A stretch of 64,000 nucleotides of DNA from Phaeobacter sp. 22II1-1F12B (GTDB lineage: Bacteria; Pseudomonadota; Alphaproteobacteria; Rhodobacterales; Rhodobacteraceae), in contig NZ_AQQP01000009.1 in NCBI RefSeq assembly GCF_002210165.1, positions 1 to 64,000 of the forward strand, given 5' to 3'. The notes below the pieces were generated by a model. That model saw nothing but the letters and a program-made list of their open reading frames with translations, had not been told where the DNA came from and did no database searches. Shown piece after piece: positions 8,912 to 18,284 of this stretch. The translations under genes and the position numbers were made by a program. Positions within the stretch are counted from its first letter, which is position 1. The number at the start of each line of letters is the position of its first letter.

Positions 8912-10888
8912 CTAGTTTTCTTTCTTCATGTTGTCATTCAGGGTTTTCGCATAGGCGATAAAGGTGTCGAAACTGTCCGGGTTCGCCATCGAATCCCGGT
9001 TGACGATTTTATCCGGATCTCCGCCAAGCAGAAGCTTCTTTACCGGAACTTCCAGTTTCTTGCCGGAAAGCGTGCGCGGAACTTCGGCAATCTCGATCAT
9101 CTCGTTCGGCACGAACCGAGCGGATACGGCGGCGCGAATGGCATCGGCAATCTTGGTTCTCAGAGCGTCGTCCAGCGTGACCCCTTCTGCCGGGACAACA
9201 AACAGGGGCATAAAGCTGTCGCGCCCGAGGAATTCGAGATCGACAACCAGAGAGTCCATCACTTCGGGCAAGCCTTCGACGGCCTGATAGATTTCCGCGC
9301 TGCCCATACGCAGGCCGCGCCGGTTGATCGTCGCGTCGGACCGGCCGTAGATCACCGAGCCACCGGTATCGGTGAACTCGATCCAGTCGCCGTGGCGCCA
9401 GACACCCGGATAGGTATCAAAGTAGCTTTCATGCAAACGCGAACCGTCCGTATCCCCCCAAAAGAACAGCGGCATCGACGGGAGCGGTTCGGTGCAGACA
9501 AGTTCGCCGACCTGACCGTTGATTTCTTGGCCACTTTCATCGAATGAACGGACCGCGTTGCCAAGCAGACGGCATTGCATTTCACCCATCCGAACGGGCA
9601 TCATCGGGTGGCCGCCGACAAAAGCCCCGGCAAGGTCCGTGCCGCCAGAGATCGGCGCCAGCCAGACATCGGGTTTTACAGCGTCATAGATCCAGCGATA
9701 GGCGTCATCGGAAAGTGGCGAGCCGGTTGAACCCAGTGAGCGCAGGGCGCTTAGGTCGACCTCGTCCCTTGGCCGGATACCCGCCTTGAGACATCCCGCA
9801 TAAAACGCAGCCCCTGCCCCCAGATAGGACAGCTTTTCGTCGGCGGCGAAACGCCAGAGCGCCATCATATCGGGGTTATTCGGCGCGGCATCGAAGAGTG
9901 CCACGGTCGCGCCCAGACCAAGCGCGGTGAACTGCGAATTCCACATGATCCAGCCAGAGGATGTAAGCCAGCAAAACCTGTCCTTATCGCTCAGGTCCTG
10001 ATGCAGGCTTTGCTTGGACGCTTCGAGCAGAATGCCGCCGTGGCCGTGCACGATGGGTTTCGGGTTGCCAGTTGTTCCGGAGGAATAAACAACCCAGAGC
10101 GGATGATCGAAATCGACCGGGAGGGGAGAAAATTCAACATCCTCCCCTGTCAGCGTATTCCAGGCTATTGCGCCTTCCGGAAGATCGCCGATCACCGGAA
10201 GCATCACCAGATGTTCCAGGGTCGGCAGGCCCTTGGCCGTCGCTGCGATCAACTCTCCCCGGTCGATGCGCTTGCTGTTATGGACATAACCATCCTGCGC
10301 GATGAGGACTTTCGGCTCGATCTGTCGGAAACGGTCAAGGATGGCGACACCACCCATGTCGGGCGCACAGAGGGACCAGATGCCGCCCAGGCTCACCGTG
10401 GCGAGGCAGGCGATGATAGCGGTTTCGGTATTGGGGAGCACGGCAACGACGCGGTCGCCCTGCCCGACCCCCATATCTGACAGATGCTTTGCGACGCTGG
10501 CGACCTGTCGCTCGAGTTCTTTCCAGCTTAGCTCCTGACGCTCGAAGGTTTCCGAATGAACGATAAGGGCGGGTTTGTCCGGCGTTTTCCGCGCCTGCCG
10601 GAGTGTTACTTCGGCAAAGTTTGTTTTGACGCCGGGAAACCACTTGGCGCCGGGCATTCTACGGTCGGTGATGACCTCATCCACGTCATCGGCATCGCCG
10701 ATTTCAAAATAGGTCCAGATCGCGCGCCAGAAACTGTCGAGATCGCTCGTGCTCCACCGCCACAGGGCATCGTAATCATCGAACATCAGGCCATATTCCT
10801 GCTCGATCCAACGGATGAACTGGGCCATGGTGCTGGCCTCGGCGCGCTCGGGTGACGGGGTCCAGAGGATCGGTCGCTCGGTTGTCAT
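8912..10888 (-). CDS. Acetoacetate-CoA ligase (acetoacetyl-CoA synthetase)
   Basis: ATP-dependent activation of acetoacetate, 658 residues, the usual length. It has the N-terminal acetyl-CoA-synthetase cap (MPGAKWFPGVKTNFAE), the P-loop YSSGTTGNPKPIVHG, ISGGTDLAG, YGRSDATINRRGLRMG and the catalytic lysine in RTLSGKKLEVP. The frame is open 29 codons further upstream, but the start at 10888 overlaps the stop of the hydrolase gene as ATGA and matches the family. Together with the thiolase at 21009 it can feed acetoacetate or ketone-body carbon into acetyl-CoA. Confidence 0.9.
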   Translation of the reverse strand: MTTERPILWTPSPERAEASTMAQFIRWIEQEYGLMFDDYDALWRWSTSDLDSFWRAIWTYFEIGDADDVDEVITDRRMPGAKWFPGVKTNFAEVTLRQARKTPDKPALIVHSETFERQELSWKELERQVASVAKHLSDMGVGQGDRVVAVLPNTETAIIACLATVSLGGIWSLCAPDMGGVAILDRFRQIEPKVLIAQDGYVHNSKRIDRGELIAATAKGLPTLEHLVMLPVIGDLPEGAIAWNTLTGEDVEFSPLPVDFDHPLWVVYSSGTTGNPKPIVHGHGGILLEASKQSLHQDLSDKDRFCWLTSSGWIMWNSQFTALGLGATVALFDAAPNNPDMMALWRFAADEKLSYLGAGAAFYAGCLKAGIRPRDEVDLSALRSLGSTGSPLSDDAYRWIYDAVKPDVWLAPISGGTDLAGAFVGGHPMMPVRMGEMQCRLLGNAVRSFDESGQEINGQVGELVCTEPLPSMPLFFWGDTDGSRLHESYFDTYPGVWRHGDWIEFTDTGGSVIYGRSDATINRRGLRMGSAEIYQAVEGLPEVMDSLVVDLEFLGRDSFMPLFVVPAEGVTLDDALRTKIADAIRAAVSARFVPNEMIEIAEVPRTLSGKKLEVPVKKLLLGGDPDKIVNRDSMANPDSFDTFIAYAKTLNDNMKKEN

Positions 10889-12111
10889 TCCGTGATCGCT
10901 CCATGAACCAGCGCTTTCAGTTCTGCCCGGCAGGGGTAGGAGCTGGACGGAGTCAGCTGGGTAAAGAAGACGCAACTGAGATCGAGCACCGGATCGACCC
11001 AGAACATGGTCGAGGCCATGCCGCCCCAGCTGAAATCACCGACACTGCCCGGAACGCGGACCCGACCGGGATCAAGGACGACCGATCCGCCCAGACCAAA
11101 GCCCATGCCTTCCATCGGCTGTTCGGCAAAGCTCTTGGGTCCCATCGAGGCGATGTCGCCGGGCAGATGGTTACGCATCATGAATGACAGGGTATGCGGG
11201 CTGAGCAGGCGACCGCCTTCGCAATTGCCGCCCCGACGGAGCATCTCGGTAAAGGACATGTAGTCGTCGAGTGTGCCGACAAGACCGCCGCCACCGGAGA
11301 AACAGGTTGTGCTTTCAAATGGCGATTTACCGGCGCGGTCGACCCGGCGCAGCGTATTGCCTTCCCCTTTTGCCGCGTTGAGCGCCATCCCGTCGCCTTC
11401 GAGCGGGGTGTACAGCGAAGCGAAACGGTCTCCGACGTGGGCTGGAACAGTGAAGGCGGTTTCAGTCATCCCAAGTGGGGCGAAAATTTCGGTTTTGAAG
11501 AACGCATCAAGCGATTTGCCTGATACGACTTCGACCACCCGGCCCAGGATATCGATGGAAACCGAGTATTCCCAGTGGCGTCCCGGCTGGAACGCAAGTG
11601 GCAGTGCCGCTGTTCGATCCGTCATTTCCTCGAGACTGCTATCATTTGCCCGAAACAGGATCTTGTGTTCATCCATCGCCTGCCCCAGCAAGCCCGGGTT
11701 GAACGGATAGCTCAACCCGCTGGTGTGGGTCAGCAAGTGGTGCAGTGTCGGGCTGGGCGCGGGTTCGGTCTGGTCAAGTGTTTCTGCGCCCTCAACAAGG
11801 GCTTGCATGTCGCTGAAGGCAGGAATGAATTCCGAAACGGGCGCATCGAGATGGAACAGCCCTTTTTCTGCCAGCATCATGACCGCGACAGAGGTGACCG
11901 GCTTGGTCATCGAATAGATGCGCGCCACCGTATCCCGTTCGAAACGCAGATCGTCCTCGACGTTTCGTTTGCCGGCGGCGTTAAAGTAAACCTCTTCGCC
12001 ATGGCGCTTGATCAGGACCGAACTGCCCGGAAACTTTCGTTCCGAAACATAGCGTTCCATCCAGTCGGCGATGCGATCCAGACGCTCTTTGTCGAACCCG
12101 GCAGTTTGCAT
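10885..12111 (-). CDS. Serine hydrolase of the beta-lactamase fold (class C-like esterase family)
   Basis: 408 residues without a clear signal peptide. The SxxK nucleophile motif is SMTK (residues 67-70); HHLLTHTSGLSYPF and the tyrosine of WEYSVSIDILGR (YSV in place of the class C YxN) place it with the EstB-like esterases/lactonases rather than true beta-lactamases. First gene of the leftward operon; the synthetase start overlaps its stop. Likely cytoplasmic and active on an ester or lactone related to the pathway; substrate unknown. Confidence 0.85.
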   Translation of the reverse strand: MQTAGFDKERLDRIADWMERYVSERKFPGSSVLIKRHGEEVYFNAAGKRNVEDDLRFERDTVARIYSMTKPVTSVAVMMLAEKGLFHLDAPVSEFIPAFSDMQALVEGAETLDQTEPAPSPTLHHLLTHTSGLSYPFNPGLLGQAMDEHKILFRANDSSLEEMTDRTAALPLAFQPGRHWEYSVSIDILGRVVEVVSGKSLDAFFKTEIFAPLGMTETAFTVPAHVGDRFASLYTPLEGDGMALNAAKGEGNTLRRVDRAGKSPFESTTCFSGGGGLVGTLDDYMSFTEMLRRGGNCEGGRLLSPHTLSFMMRNHLPGDIASMGPKSFAEQPMEGMGFGLGGSVVLDPGRVRVPGSVGDFSWGGMASTMFWVDPVLDLSCVFFTQLTPSSSYPCRAELKALVHGAITE

Positions 12112-12273
12112 GTTACACTCCCCTCAGCCGGGCATTTCCGTGCTCTGCGCATCGGGCGCATTGTGGTCCGGAATTGACGGCTTTACATGTTAACGGTACA
12201 TATCGCGAGCACCGTGCACGAGCCGAACTTGCCATGCAAGCCACTCGGGTTAAAGCGAAAACAGGGGGGATTT

Positions 12274-12879
12274 ATGAAACTATACTATGCCGCAAATACG
12301 CGGGCGATCCGGATTGCCTGGCTTTTTGAAGAGCTTGGGATGGACTACGAAATCGTCCCTTTCAAACTGGGCGACAAGTCCATGCGCGAACCGGATTATC
12401 TTGCGGTCAACCCAAATGGTCGTGTGCCGACCATCGTCGATGGAGATGTCACGATTCATGAATCGGGCGCTATCGTCGAATACGTCCTTGCACGATATGG
12501 CAACGGACGGCTCGTCCCAGCACAAGACAGTCCGGAATTTGCCGAATACCTGCAATGGTTGCATTATGCCGAAGGCATGATCATGCCCCAGATTAACGTG
12601 ATCATGGTGGAAACCGTCTTCCTTCCGCCCGAGCGTCGCAACGAAACCAATGTCAAACGGGCGACCAAGCTTTTGAACAACATGCTGAAAGCCGTTGATG
12701 CAGCGCTTGAAGGCAAGGAGTATCTGGCGGGAGAATTTTCGGGCGCGGACATCATGTGCGGCCAGGCCGTCATCGTGTCCGACCGTCTTGGGGCCGACCT
12801 GTCGGACAAACCCAATCTCAAGCCTTATATCGACCGTCTCAAGGCGCGGCCCGCCTTTCAAAAGGCGGTATCGCTTTGA
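12274..12879 (+). CDS. Glutathione S-transferase family protein
   Basis: 201-residue soluble protein with an N-terminal thioredoxin-like GST domain (KLYYAANTRAIRIAWLFEEL; cis-Pro in NGRVPTIVDGD; glutathione-binding HESGAIVEYV) and a C-terminal all-helical domain with GEFSGADIMCGQAV. The start at 12274 is set by AGGGGGGA at 12263-12270; an in-frame ATG at 12187 lacks one. It is transcribed divergently from the hydrolase operon and stands alone before a strong terminator. Substrate unknown. Confidence 0.88.
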   Translation: MKLYYAANTRAIRIAWLFEELGMDYEIVPFKLGDKSMREPDYLAVNPNGRVPTIVDGDVTIHESGAIVEYVLARYGNGRLVPAQDSPEFAEYLQWLHYAEGMIMPQINVIMVETVFLPPERRNETNVKRATKLLNNMLKAVDAALEGKEYLAGEFSGADIMCGQAVIVSDRLGADLSDKPNLKPYIDRLKARPAFQKAVSL

Positions 12880-12884
12880 AATGA

Positions 12885-12914
12885 AAAGGCCCCGGAATTC
12901 GGGGCCTTTTTTTT
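12885..12914. terminator. Rho-independent terminator (bidirectional)
   Basis: AAAGGCCCC (12885-12893) pairs perfectly with GGGGCCTTT (12901-12909) around a 7-base loop, with eight T residues from 12907 on the plus strand and A residues on the other side. It ends the GST transcript and, read leftward, the livKHMGF transcript whose last gene stops at 12924. Confidence 0.88.
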
Positions 12915-12923
12915 CCCCAAGGC

Positions 12924-13625
12924 TTAGACTTCAAGCCATTCCTTGCGCACATCTTCGCGGGCTTTCAATTCCTGCGGCGTGCCTTCGAAAACGACCTTGC
13001 CGTGGCCCATCACATAGACCCGATGGGCGATGTCCAAGGCAATGGAAAGCTTTTGTTCCACCAGCAGGGTCGAGATCCCGCGTTTGGCGATTTCCTGCAA
13101 AAGCTCGGCCACACGCTGAACCATCTGGGGCGAAAGGCCTTCGGTCGGTTCGTCGATCATGACGAGGTCAGGGTCGCCCATCAGGGTCCGGCACATGGTC
13201 AGCATCTGCTGTTCCCCGCCCGACAACACTGAAGCTTCGACATCGGCCCGGTTGTCGAGGTTCGAAAACAGGTCAAACATATCCTGCATCGACCAGCGTC
13301 CGACGCCGTCTTTTTGGCCAGGTTTCAGGCCAAGGATCAGGTTCTGCCGCGTGGTCAGGCCGGGAAAGATATCCCGGTTTTCAGGCACATAACCCACGCC
13401 GAGGTTGGCGATCTCAAAGGCTTTTTTCCCTGCGATTTCCTGCCCCTTGAACATGACCGACCCGACGGGCGAAACTTCGCCCATCACGGCCTTGCAGGTC
13501 GTTGATCGCCCTACCCCGTTCCGGCCCAAGAGAGCGACGATTTCGCCCTCCTGGATATTGAGATTAACCCCCTGAAGAATATGGGATTTGCCGTAGTAGG
13601 CATGCATGTCTCTGACTTCCAGCAT
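12924..13625 (-). CDS. livF: Branched-chain amino acid/carboxylate ABC transporter, ATP-binding protein LivF
   Basis: Second ATPase of a HAAT-type importer, 233 residues. The start at 13625 (MLEVRDMHAYYGK) fits the family; the open frame extends 33 codons further. The signature LSGGEQQML and Walker B LVMIDEPTEGLS are intact. The Walker A reads GRNGVGRST, so the invariant lysine is arginine at residue 40. Family experience suggests that such variants may occur in some LivF subgroups, but in most ABC ATPases this lysine is essential. It lies one base downstream of livG, last in the operon before the terminator. Confidence 0.9.
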   Translation of the reverse strand: MLEVRDMHAYYGKSHILQGVNLNIQEGEIVALLGRNGVGRSTTCKAVMGEVSPVGSVMFKGQEIAGKKAFEIANLGVGYVPENRDIFPGLTTRQNLILGLKPGQKDGVGRWSMQDMFDLFSNLDNRADVEASVLSGGEQQMLTMCRTLMGDPDLVMIDEPTEGLSPQMVQRVAELLQEIAKRGISTLLVEQKLSIALDIAHRVYVMGHGKVVFEGTPQELKAREDVRKEWLEV

Positions 13626-13626
13626 C

Positions 13627-14385
13627 TTAATGCTCTGCCTCCAATGCGGCGCCCAGATAGGCTTCTTGGACTTTGGGGTTGGAACGCACCTCTTCGGGAT
13701 GTCCCGTGGCGATGATCTCGCCATAGACCAGCACGGAAATCTGGTCAGCGAGGCCGAAGACTACGCCCATGTCATGTTCCACCATCACCAGAGTTTTGTT
13801 CTGCGTGACCTTGCGGATCAGTTCGACGATGTAATCCGTTTCCGAATGGCTCATTCCTGCGGTCGGTTCATCCAGCATGATGACATCGGCGCCGCCAGCG
13901 ATCGTGATCCCGATCTCAAGTGCACGCTGTTCCGCATAAGACAGAAGACCCGCAGGTAGTTCAGCACGCTGCAAGAGGTTGATCTGATCAAGTATCTCCA
14001 TCGCACCATCAGTCAGATCCTGCGACCGGCTGACCATGTTCCAGAACGAATACTTGTAGCCATGCGACCAGAGCAGTGAGCAGCGCACGTTTTCGAATAC
14101 CGTCATCTTTGGAAAGATATTTGTGATCTGGAACGAACGGCTAAGCCCCATGCGGTTGATTTCGAACGGCGCCTTGCCACGCAGGTCGTGCCCGTGAAGC
14201 TTGATCGACCCGCTGGTCTGCGGAAACCGTCCGGTGATCAGGTTGAACAGCGTGGACTTTCCCGCCCCGTTTGGCCCGATGATCGCATGACGTTCCCCCT
14301 TGGCGATTGACAGGTTCACGCCACGGATGATCTCGGCCTTTCCGAAACTCTTCTTCAGGTCGGTGATTTCAAGAGCGGCCGTCAT
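13627..14385 (-). CDS. livG: Branched-chain amino acid/carboxylate ABC transporter, ATP-binding protein LivG
   Basis: First ATPase of the importer, 252 residues. Walker A GPNGAGKST (37-45), the LivG-type signature LSYAEQRALEIG, Walker B VIMLDEPTAGMS and the switch His in MVEHDMGVV are all normal. The start at 14385 overlaps the livM stop as ATGA. It pairs with the Walker-variant LivF, so LivG may provide the main ATP hydrolysis. Confidence 0.92.
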   Translation of the reverse strand: MTAALEITDLKKSFGKAEIIRGVNLSIAKGERHAIIGPNGAGKSTLFNLITGRFPQTSGSIKLHGHDLRGKAPFEINRMGLSRSFQITNIFPKMTVFENVRCSLLWSHGYKYSFWNMVSRSQDLTDGAMEILDQINLLQRAELPAGLLSYAEQRALEIGITIAGGADVIMLDEPTAGMSHSETDYIVELIRKVTQNKTLVMVEHDMGVVFGLADQISVLVYGEIIATGHPEEVRSNPKVQEAYLGAALEAEH

Positions 14386-15674
14386 GCGGGTCTCCCTTTT
14401 GGTGTATTGGCCCGATGCCAGGCTTCTTTGAGTGACGGCGCGGACAGGCGTGCCAACCAGAAGCCACCTACCGTCGCGACCGATGCGATGATCCACGGAA
14501 GCGCGTTGTGGCTGTTGAAGGTCGTCCAGAAGAGCGTCATTTCATCGTCCCCGGCCGAGGCATGGCGGACGTGGAACGACAGTTCCATCAAGGCGGCAAG
14601 GCCAAAGATGGCGATGACCGCCGGCACAAGCGTCTTGATATAGGGCACGATCAGGGTGCCCAGTTTGCCGAACTTGGCCGCTGGTACATGCATCATGAGA
14701 ACGCCCGCCAAACCGCCGGGAAAATACATTACTGTCGCAAGGAACAATGCACCAAGGTAGAGCTGCCAGATTTCGCTTTGCAGGCTGAGAACCGATTGCA
14801 GTAGGGTAAAGGCGATCGCCCCGATGATCGGTCCAAAAAAGAACCCAACACCGCCGAGGAACGCGATCAGAAGGATCACGCCGGACTGGGTGGTCGAAAG
14901 GTTCGTCTCGGTAAGGATCTCGTAGTTGATCGCAAAAAGCGCCCCTGCGATCCCAGCAAAGAAACCAGCCGCAGAGAATGAGAAGAACCGGACCCAACGT
15001 GCCGAATAGCCGAGGAATTCTGCCCTTTCGGGATTGTCCCTGACAGCGTTTGCCATCCGCCCCACCGGGGTGCGGGAGAACAAGTACATCAACAGCGTCG
15101 AAAGGACCGTCCAGAAGGCGATGAGGTAGTAGACCTCGATCTGTTGCAGGAACTCGATGCCAAAGAAAGGCAGGAAATAGGTGCGGTCGCCCGGCATGCC
15201 TTCTTCACCGCCGAAGAAGGCTGTGATGATGACGGAGCAGGCCGCGATGAGTTCGCCGATCCCCAGCGAGATCATTGCAAACACGGTGCCCGCTTTTCGT
15301 GTCGAAAAGGAACCGACGATGGTGGCTAGACCGAGCCCGAAGAGACCGCCAAAGATAGGCAGTACCGGCAGCGGAATCGGAAGTTCGTTCGCTTCGACGA
15401 TGTTCATCAGGTGCATGCAGAAGAAACCGCCGACACCCATGTAAACGGCGTGGCCAAAGCTTAGCATGCCGCCCTGCCCCAACAGCATGTTGTAGCTTAG
15501 GGCAAAGACGATGGTAATCATCATCTGGTTCATGATGGTGATCGCGCTGTTCGACTGGAAGATCGTCGGCATCGCGACAAGGAATATCACGCTGATCACC
15601 CAGGGCAGGACCTGCCCAAGGCTGAGTGTCGGGGCGCGGGTTATAGTTGCGGTTTTGTGAGATGCATCGGTCAT
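14382..15674 (-). CDS. livM: Branched-chain amino acid/carboxylate ABC transporter, permease LivM
   Basis: 430-residue membrane permease. The conserved SYNMLLGQGGMLSFGHAVYMG segment is in the N-terminal third, followed by the RTPVGRMANAVRDNPERAEFLGYSA coupling region and several hydrophobic helices up to FPGGLAG. The protein continues about 100 residues past the usual end with two extra hydrophobic segments (near 330-350 and 390-405), a C-terminal extension typical of some carboxylate/amide HAAT systems. Overlaps livH and livG by 4 bases each. Confidence 0.9.
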   Translation of the reverse strand: MTDASHKTATITRAPTLSLGQVLPWVISVIFLVAMPTIFQSNSAITIMNQMMITIVFALSYNMLLGQGGMLSFGHAVYMGVGGFFCMHLMNIVEANELPIPLPVLPIFGGLFGLGLATIVGSFSTRKAGTVFAMISLGIGELIAACSVIITAFFGGEEGMPGDRTYFLPFFGIEFLQQIEVYYLIAFWTVLSTLLMYLFSRTPVGRMANAVRDNPERAEFLGYSARWVRFFSFSAAGFFAGIAGALFAINYEILTETNLSTTQSGVILLIAFLGGVGFFFGPIIGAIAFTLLQSVLSLQSEIWQLYLGALFLATVMYFPGGLAGVLMMHVPAAKFGKLGTLIVPYIKTLVPAVIAIFGLAALMELSFHVRHASAGDDEMTLFWTTFNSHNALPWIIASVATVGGFWLARLSAPSLKEAWHRANTPKGRPA

Positions 15675-16627
15675 ACGTCACGCTTTCCAAAGAGTCCGTG
15701 CGGACGGAAGACAAGGATCAGGACCATCAGGATATAGGGCAGGATCGGCCCGATCTGCGGCAGGGTAAGTGTCCAGAGATCCCGCAGGTAGCTGTCGCTG
15801 AGCGATTCCGGTCTTTGCATGCCAAAAGACTCAAGGATCGTCGCAAAGGAAAAGCTCGACGATGCGGCGAAGGTTGTAAGCCATCCGAGCAGAAGCGAAG
15901 CCACGAGCGCCCCCCAGAGCGACCCGAGTCCACCGATTACGATGGTCACAAAGACAATAGAGCCGAGCACGAAAGCCATTCCCGGGAACGTGCCAAGGAC
16001 CGGTCCGGCCAGCACACCGGCAACGCCCGCAAGTGCGGTGCCCACGCCAAAGACCCCCATGAAGATCAGCGGCACGTTATGTCCCAGCGCTTCGACCGTG
16101 CGCGGATAGGACAGTGCGGCCTGAATGATCATACCGATCCGGGTGCGTGTCAGGATGTAAAGAAGGCCGATGAAGATCGCCACCGAGGTAAAGATCATGA
16201 ATACCTTGTAGGCAGGTACCGCGTTGTTCCCGATGGAGAAAAGCGCGAACTTCAGGATCTCGGGTTCCTGATAGGCCATCAGGTTGTTGCCCCAGAAGAA
16301 CTTGACAACTTCCTCGATCAGAAGCGCCAGCCCAAAAGTAAAGATCAGTTCAGGTACATGGCCGTATTGGTGTACGCGACGTAGCCCGTAGCGTTCGACG
16401 AGCGCGCCGACAACACCCACGAGAAGAGGTGCGACCAGCAACCCCATCCAGAATCCGAGGTACATACTGATCTGATAGGCGAAATACGCGCCAAGCATGT
16501 AAAAGCTGGCATGCGCAAAGTTCAGAACGCCCATCATCGAAAAGATCAGGGTCAGTCCGCTGGAAAGCATGAACAACAGCAATCCATAGAACAACCCGTC
16601 GATAAGGTTGATAATAACCAGATCCAT
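15671..16627 (-). CDS. livH: Branched-chain amino acid/carboxylate ABC transporter, permease LivH
   Basis: 318-residue inner-membrane permease with the family features NLIDGLFYGLLLFMLSSGLT at the N-terminus, NFAHASFYMLGAY, and a late IGGLGSLWGALVAS segment followed by the C-terminal helix. About eight hydrophobic segments are visible. It follows the interrupted livK after about 100 bases and overlaps livM by 4 bases. Confidence 0.92.
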   Translation of the reverse strand: MDLVIINLIDGLFYGLLLFMLSSGLTLIFSMMGVLNFAHASFYMLGAYFAYQISMYLGFWMGLLVAPLLVGVVGALVERYGLRRVHQYGHVPELIFTFGLALLIEEVVKFFWGNNLMAYQEPEILKFALFSIGNNAVPAYKVFMIFTSVAIFIGLLYILTRTRIGMIIQAALSYPRTVEALGHNVPLIFMGVFGVGTALAGVAGVLAGPVLGTFPGMAFVLGSIVFVTIVIGGLGSLWGALVASLLLGWLTTFAASSSFSFATILESFGMQRPESLSDSYLRDLWTLTLPQIGPILPYILMVLILVFRPHGLFGKRDV

Positions 16628-16728
16628 CGGCCACCACTCCTTGGTCGAAATTCAGGTCTTATTGCAAGTAGTGCGAACGGGCTGCCCGAACGCCGGGGCG
16701 CGGGGCAGCCTCTCGGAAAAGTCGCCGA

Positions 16729-17973
16729 TTACTCGGGACGTTCCATTTCGCAGGTGGTGGGCATGTCAGCCGAGGCCATTTCGACCTTGACCGCCGTCTC
16801 GAGACCAAAGTTCGAGTTGTCCAGCAGATGCTTGAGGCCGGTGGCCTGTTCCATCACGTAAACGTCCTGGATCGCCTGGTGGTCTTCGGCGCGCATCTTG
16901 ATCTTGCCGCCCCAGAAGTTGTCGGTTTCCATGCCTTCCAACGCCTTGGCGACGGGAATGACATCGGTTGCTGTACCGGCTTCTTCGATGGCCAGTGCCA
17001 ACATACGCACCACGTTGGCGATACGCGGCTGGGAAATGTCGTGATCCGGGTATTTCGCTTCGAAAGCTTCGACATAGGCATCCACTTCGGGCGAACCGGA
17101 CGGGTTCAGGGCGCCTTCGCCGACAAGGTTGATCTTGCCAACGCCTGCTTCACCGAATGTACGAGTGATACCGTTCGATGCCGCGTAGTAGGTGTAGATC
17201 GGGCCGGTAAAGCCCGCTTCGATGATGGCCTTGCCCAGACCAACCATGTCAGAGCCCCAGTTGCCGGTAATCACCGCATCGGCGCCCGAGGACACGATTT
17301 TGCGGGCATAGGGCGTGAAGTCTTTGACCTTGCCAATCGGGTGAAGCTCGTTGCCGACAATTTCGATGCTGGCTTTTTTGGCGCCCAGATCGCGTTGGGC
17401 CGCTTCGGCTACGGCCTTACCAAAGGAGTAGTCTTGGCCGATCAGGTAGACCTTGCTGATGTCTTCGTTCTGGACGATGGAATCCGTCAGGGCATCCATC
17501 TTGATGTCGGCATTGGCATCAAAGCGGAAATGCCAGAAGTTGCATTTTTCATTGGTCAGCGCCGGGTCGACCGCCGAGTAGTTCAGGAACAGGACCTAGC
17601 TATCCGGGTTGCGGCGGTTGTGCTTGTTCACCGCTTCGGTAATCGCGTGGGCAATCCCCGAGGAGTTGCCCTGCACCACGTAATGGGCGCCCTGGTCGAT
17701 CGCGACCTGAAGGTTAATGAGCGACTCTTTCCCGTCCATCTTGTTGTCAAGACCGATGACTTCGAACATGTCACCGCCCAGTACGCCACCCTTCTTGTTC
17801 ACAAGCTCCTCCGCTGCGAACTGGAATTCGGCCAGACCGTTGGTCCCTGTGGTGGCAAAAGGCCCCGACAGCGGATCGATGAATGCAATCTTGATATTCT
17901 CCGCGAAAGCGGCTGTTGCACTGACAGACAGTGCAAGCGCGGCGGTGACGCCGAACTTCATAGGTATGCGCAT
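16729..17973 (-). pseudogene. livK: Periplasmic substrate-binding protein of the ABC importer, interrupted by an in-frame TAG
   Basis: Reading leftward from 17973 (ribosome binding site GGGAGGA, spacer 7) the protein has a signal peptide ending near AFA, then ENIKIAFIDPLSGPF, the start of a type I periplasmic binding fold. At codon 126 (17596-17598) a TAG stops it after NRRNPDS. The same frame goes on at once with VLFLNYSAVDPALTNEKC and runs to 16729 (LLDNSNFGLE and ETAVKVEMASADMPTTCEM), giving 414 residues in all. There is no frameshift, only one stop codon, which a single base change from CAG, AAG, GAG, TGG, TCG or TAC/TAT could create. It is a recent nonsense mutation, a sequencing error, or less likely a suppressed amber codon. 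The permease and ATPase genes are open. Confidence 0.88.
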
Positions 17974-18257
17974 TAGTTTTCCTCCCTAACATGGGACCGG
18001 TCGCTTTCGAGGCGATTTTTCGGTCCCGCATCAAGAGCCTTACATATCGCTGTTCAAAGTCAAGCACGCGAACCTTACCAAATGTTACCGGCGAAACTCG
18101 GCGCTCAGGTCAGGTGATGCTTTGAAGGGCGATGAATGATTGTACGGGCTTACCGGGGGCAAGTTATTCTCACGGCCGCTCCTACTATCTCTGTTCAGGT
18201 TCGATCTATAAGTATTTGGAAACGTGTATTTAAATATTCTGCATGTCGCTTTTATAT

Positions 18258-18272
18258 CGGAAATGATTTCAG
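18258..18272. promoter_or_regulatory. IclR-like operator
   Basis: CGGAAATGATTTCAG matches the E. coli IclR consensus TGGAAATNATTTCCA at 11 of the 14 fixed positions and contains the perfect dyad GAAAT-G-ATTTC. It is about 285 bases upstream of livK and downstream of the iclR-family gene. It is a plausible site for that regulator; binding is inferred only from similarity. Confidence 0.45.
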
Positions 18273-18284
18273 TCCAAATTGGAC
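18272..18284. promoter_or_regulatory. Perfect palindrome next to the IclR-like site
   Basis: GTCCAA-A-TTGGAC has 6-base arms around one base and begins where the IclR-like site ends. It could be a second operator or an upstream half of a composite site. Confidence 0.35.

Noticed and set aside
8324-9547. 407-codon plus-strand open frame
   Set aside because: Antisense to tesB and acetoacetyl-CoA synthetase, no recognisable domain.
10885-12111. True class C beta-lactamase
   Set aside because: No signal peptide and YSV instead of YxN; the motifs are those of the EstB-like esterases.
17596-17973. A separate small secreted protein of 125 residues
   Set aside because: The sequence continues in the same frame directly after the stop with the rest of a periplasmic binding protein, so it is the first part of an interrupted livK.
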